In this document: piece by piece, positions 62,631 through 64,000 of the stretch
How the letters are laid out: every line of letters begins with the position of its first letter
How positions within the stretch are numbered: position 1 is the stretch's first letter
Assembly: GCA_963989245.1 (NCBI GenBank)
Contig: OZ022341.1
Coordinates: 53,493,496 to 53,557,495 of the forward strand
Direction of reading: 5' to 3'
DNA length: 64,000 nucleotides
Origin: Nansenia antarctica
Lineage: Eukaryota > Chordata > Actinopteri > Argentiniformes > Microstomatidae
Notes under the pieces: generated by a model
The model's input: the letters and a program-made list of their open reading frames with translations, nothing else
Told to the model about the DNA's origin: nothing
Database searches by the model: none
Translations under genes and position numbers: made by a program

Positions 62631-63116
62631 TTGGCTTGTGATAAACTGCCCCAGCAACCTCTACAAATAAGACCTAGTGCTATGATAATTAACACACACC
62701 CCTCTGACCAGCCTGGAGAGCATTGGCTGGCAGTTTATATATTGGAGAGAGTTGGGTGTTTTTTTGACAGTTTTGGAAATGCTCCAAATCATTCAATATT
62801 TCCTAAATCGATTTATGACTTTTTAAACATGTCATGTGATGAGATACATTTATCAGACAAACAAGTTCAGGATGTCACATCGGTCACATGTGGTGAACAC
62901 TGTATCTACTTCTTAAATCACATGTGTAGAGGCATCACCTATGATATGTTGATATCTAAATATTCTTCTAATCTGTTTAAAAATGACACAATGGTAACAC
63001 GTTTTGTGAAAAAGTTGCAACCGTGTGTGTGTGTGTTCATAATGTGTTTAGTTGTGTTCAACATGTTCAGACAATTGTGTAAGATTGTGCAAGTCAATAA
63101 AATGTTGGTCAAATAA
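62631..63116 (+). CDS. Adenain-like protease fragment, type A
   Basis: Protein as reference. Confidence 0.83.
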   Translation: MACDKLPQQPLQIRPSAMIINTHPSDQPGEHWLAVYILERVGCFFDSFGNAPNHSIFPKSIYDFLNMSCDEIHLSDKQVQDVTSVTCGEHCIYFLNHMCRGITYDMLISKYSSNLFKNDTMVTRFVKKLQPCVCVFIMCLVVFNMFRQLCKIVQVNKMLVK

Positions 63117-63194
63117 ATTATCAGAGTTCATGTATCATTACAATCATTTTTATTTAGTCAAGCAAGGGGTTTTAGTCAAACAATAACATAGTCT

Positions 63195-63641
63195 GTGGTG
63201 GTAGCGATGGTTGATAATGACTCTTTTACGGGCGACTATGGCAAGAACCCATTCAATTTTAAGAATTATAATCTAGAATATCTGGCAATATATGTTGACG
63301 GTGTCCAGTTCCCCACCAAACCATTACAACCGGACTTCCCTAATGGTTGCGTAACTCGTGAATTCTATCAACTGGTGTTATCAACAGGGAGACATTTAAA
63401 GAACAGTGCTATGGCCATTGATCGAAACGATTTCCTGAGAGGGTACACTCTTTATGCATTTAATCTGACACCTGACGAGGATAATAGTCAGCATCTATCA
63501 TTGATCAAGAGTGGTAACATACGCCTGGAGACACGTTTCAGGAACCCGCTGCCTAATACCATCAATCTAATAATTTATGCGGTATATGATAGTATGATTG
63601 AAGTGTCCCATCGCAGACAGGTTTTAGTTGATTACTATTAA
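63195..63641 (+). CDS. Capsid fragment
   Basis: Last complete capsid copy in the window. Confidence 0.66.
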   Translation: MVVAMVDNDSFTGDYGKNPFNFKNYNLEYLAIYVDGVQFPTKPLQPDFPNGCVTREFYQLVLSTGRHLKNSAMAIDRNDFLRGYTLYAFNLTPDEDNSQHLSLIKSGNIRLETRFRNPLPNTINLIIYAVYDSMIEVSHRRQVLVDYY

Positions 63642-63677
63642 GCATCATGAATACTGTGGAACTGACAGCCAGGTGTT

Positions 63678-64000
63678 TTGGCTTGTGATCAACTGCCCCA
63701 GCAACCTCTACAAATAAGACCTAGTGCTATGATAATTAACACACACCCCTCTGACCAGCCTGGAGAGCATTGGCTGGCAGTTTATATATTGGAGAGAGTT
63801 GGGTGTTTTTTTGACAGTTTTGGAAATGCTCCAAATCATTCAATATTTCCTAAATCGATTTATGACTTTTTAAACATGTCATGTGATGAGATACATTTAT
63901 CAGACAAACAAGTTCAGGATGTCACATCGGTCACATGTGGTGAACACTGTATCTACTTCTTAAATCACATGTGTAGAGGCATCACCTATGATATGTTGAT
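63678..64000 (+). CDS. Adenain-like protease fragment, cut by window end, Lys5Gln
   Basis: First 107 codons including all catalytic residues; the frame type of the tail is beyond the window. Confidence 0.82.
   Translation, partial: MACDQLPQQPLQIRPSAMIINTHPSDQPGEHWLAVYILERVGCFFDSFGNAPNHSIFPKSIYDFLNMSCDEIHLSDKQVQDVTSVTCGEHCIYFLNHMCRGITYDML

Larger units (their letters stand above)
33389..64000 (+). repeat. Polinton-derived tandem array, right arm
   Basis: Same units in the opposite orientation, 29 capsid-fragment copies, running off the window end. Unit steps are 1,047 (type A protease), 1,045 (type B), 1,043 (type C) and 1,041 (type C with a further 2-nt loss), with rare 1,048-1,049 where frameshifting insertions occur. 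Composition by zone: A and C alternate at 33.4-41.7 kb, B dominates at 43.8-48.4 kb, A at 49-50.6 kb, B at 51.1-55.8 kb, and A again from 56.3 kb. Confidence 0.93.

Noticed and set aside
1..64000. CRISPR-like or prokaryotic operon reading (regular repeats, GTG/TTG starts)
   Set aside because: Repeats are about 1 kb coding units with no spacers. The LTR retrotransposon, AATAAA signals and protein families are eukaryotic, and the GTG/TTG starts are artefacts of truncated frames.

Overview
Eukaryotic (metazoan) genomic DNA, not prokaryotic. It holds satellite-like tandem DNA derived from a Polinton/Maverick-type virus-like transposon, plus one complete Ty3/gypsy-type LTR retrotransposon. The retroelement's RT and integrase look like those common in fish and aquatic invertebrates, but the host species cannot be fixed from this window.

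Layout. 1-33388 is a tandem array read on the minus strand, interrupted at 11485-18933 by a 7,449-bp LTR retrotransposon on the plus strand with a 4-bp target duplication. At 33306-33388 the array folds back on itself, and from 33389 to the window end the same array is read on the plus strand. The array runs off both ends of the window.

The unit is about 1,047 bp (1,041-1,049 observed). It carries two gene fragments in the same order and orientation. First is a 148-codon piece that looks like the C-terminal jelly-roll part of a Polinton/adenovirus-type major capsid protein (MCP). Then, 36 nt later, comes a 149-161-codon cysteine protease with the adenain-type His/Asp/Gln/Cys signature. A 78-nt spacer with poly(A) signals on both strands links one protease to the next MCP piece. 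About 54 units are visible. Both pieces are defective in every unit: the MCP begins directly after an in-frame stop, and the protease is cut off from its probable N-terminus by a frame break. The array therefore looks like an amplified fragment of a dead element rather than a working virus.

Units differ by a small set of variants. A GT/AC dinucleotide run inside the protease sets its C-terminal frame: type A has the longer run, type B is one dinucleotide shorter, and one copy is one longer. A lesion near codon 98 truncates four copies (type C). Other variants are a homopolymer frameshift and scattered substitutions. They cluster in neighbouring units or recur every second unit, as expected from local duplication and conversion. 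The two arms do not mirror each other's variant order.

The retrotransposon has two 1,174-bp LTRs with one difference that I saw, a Gag with a CCHC knuckle, and a Pol with protease, RT, RNase H and integrase. No env was found. It is present once, so it entered after the array was built.
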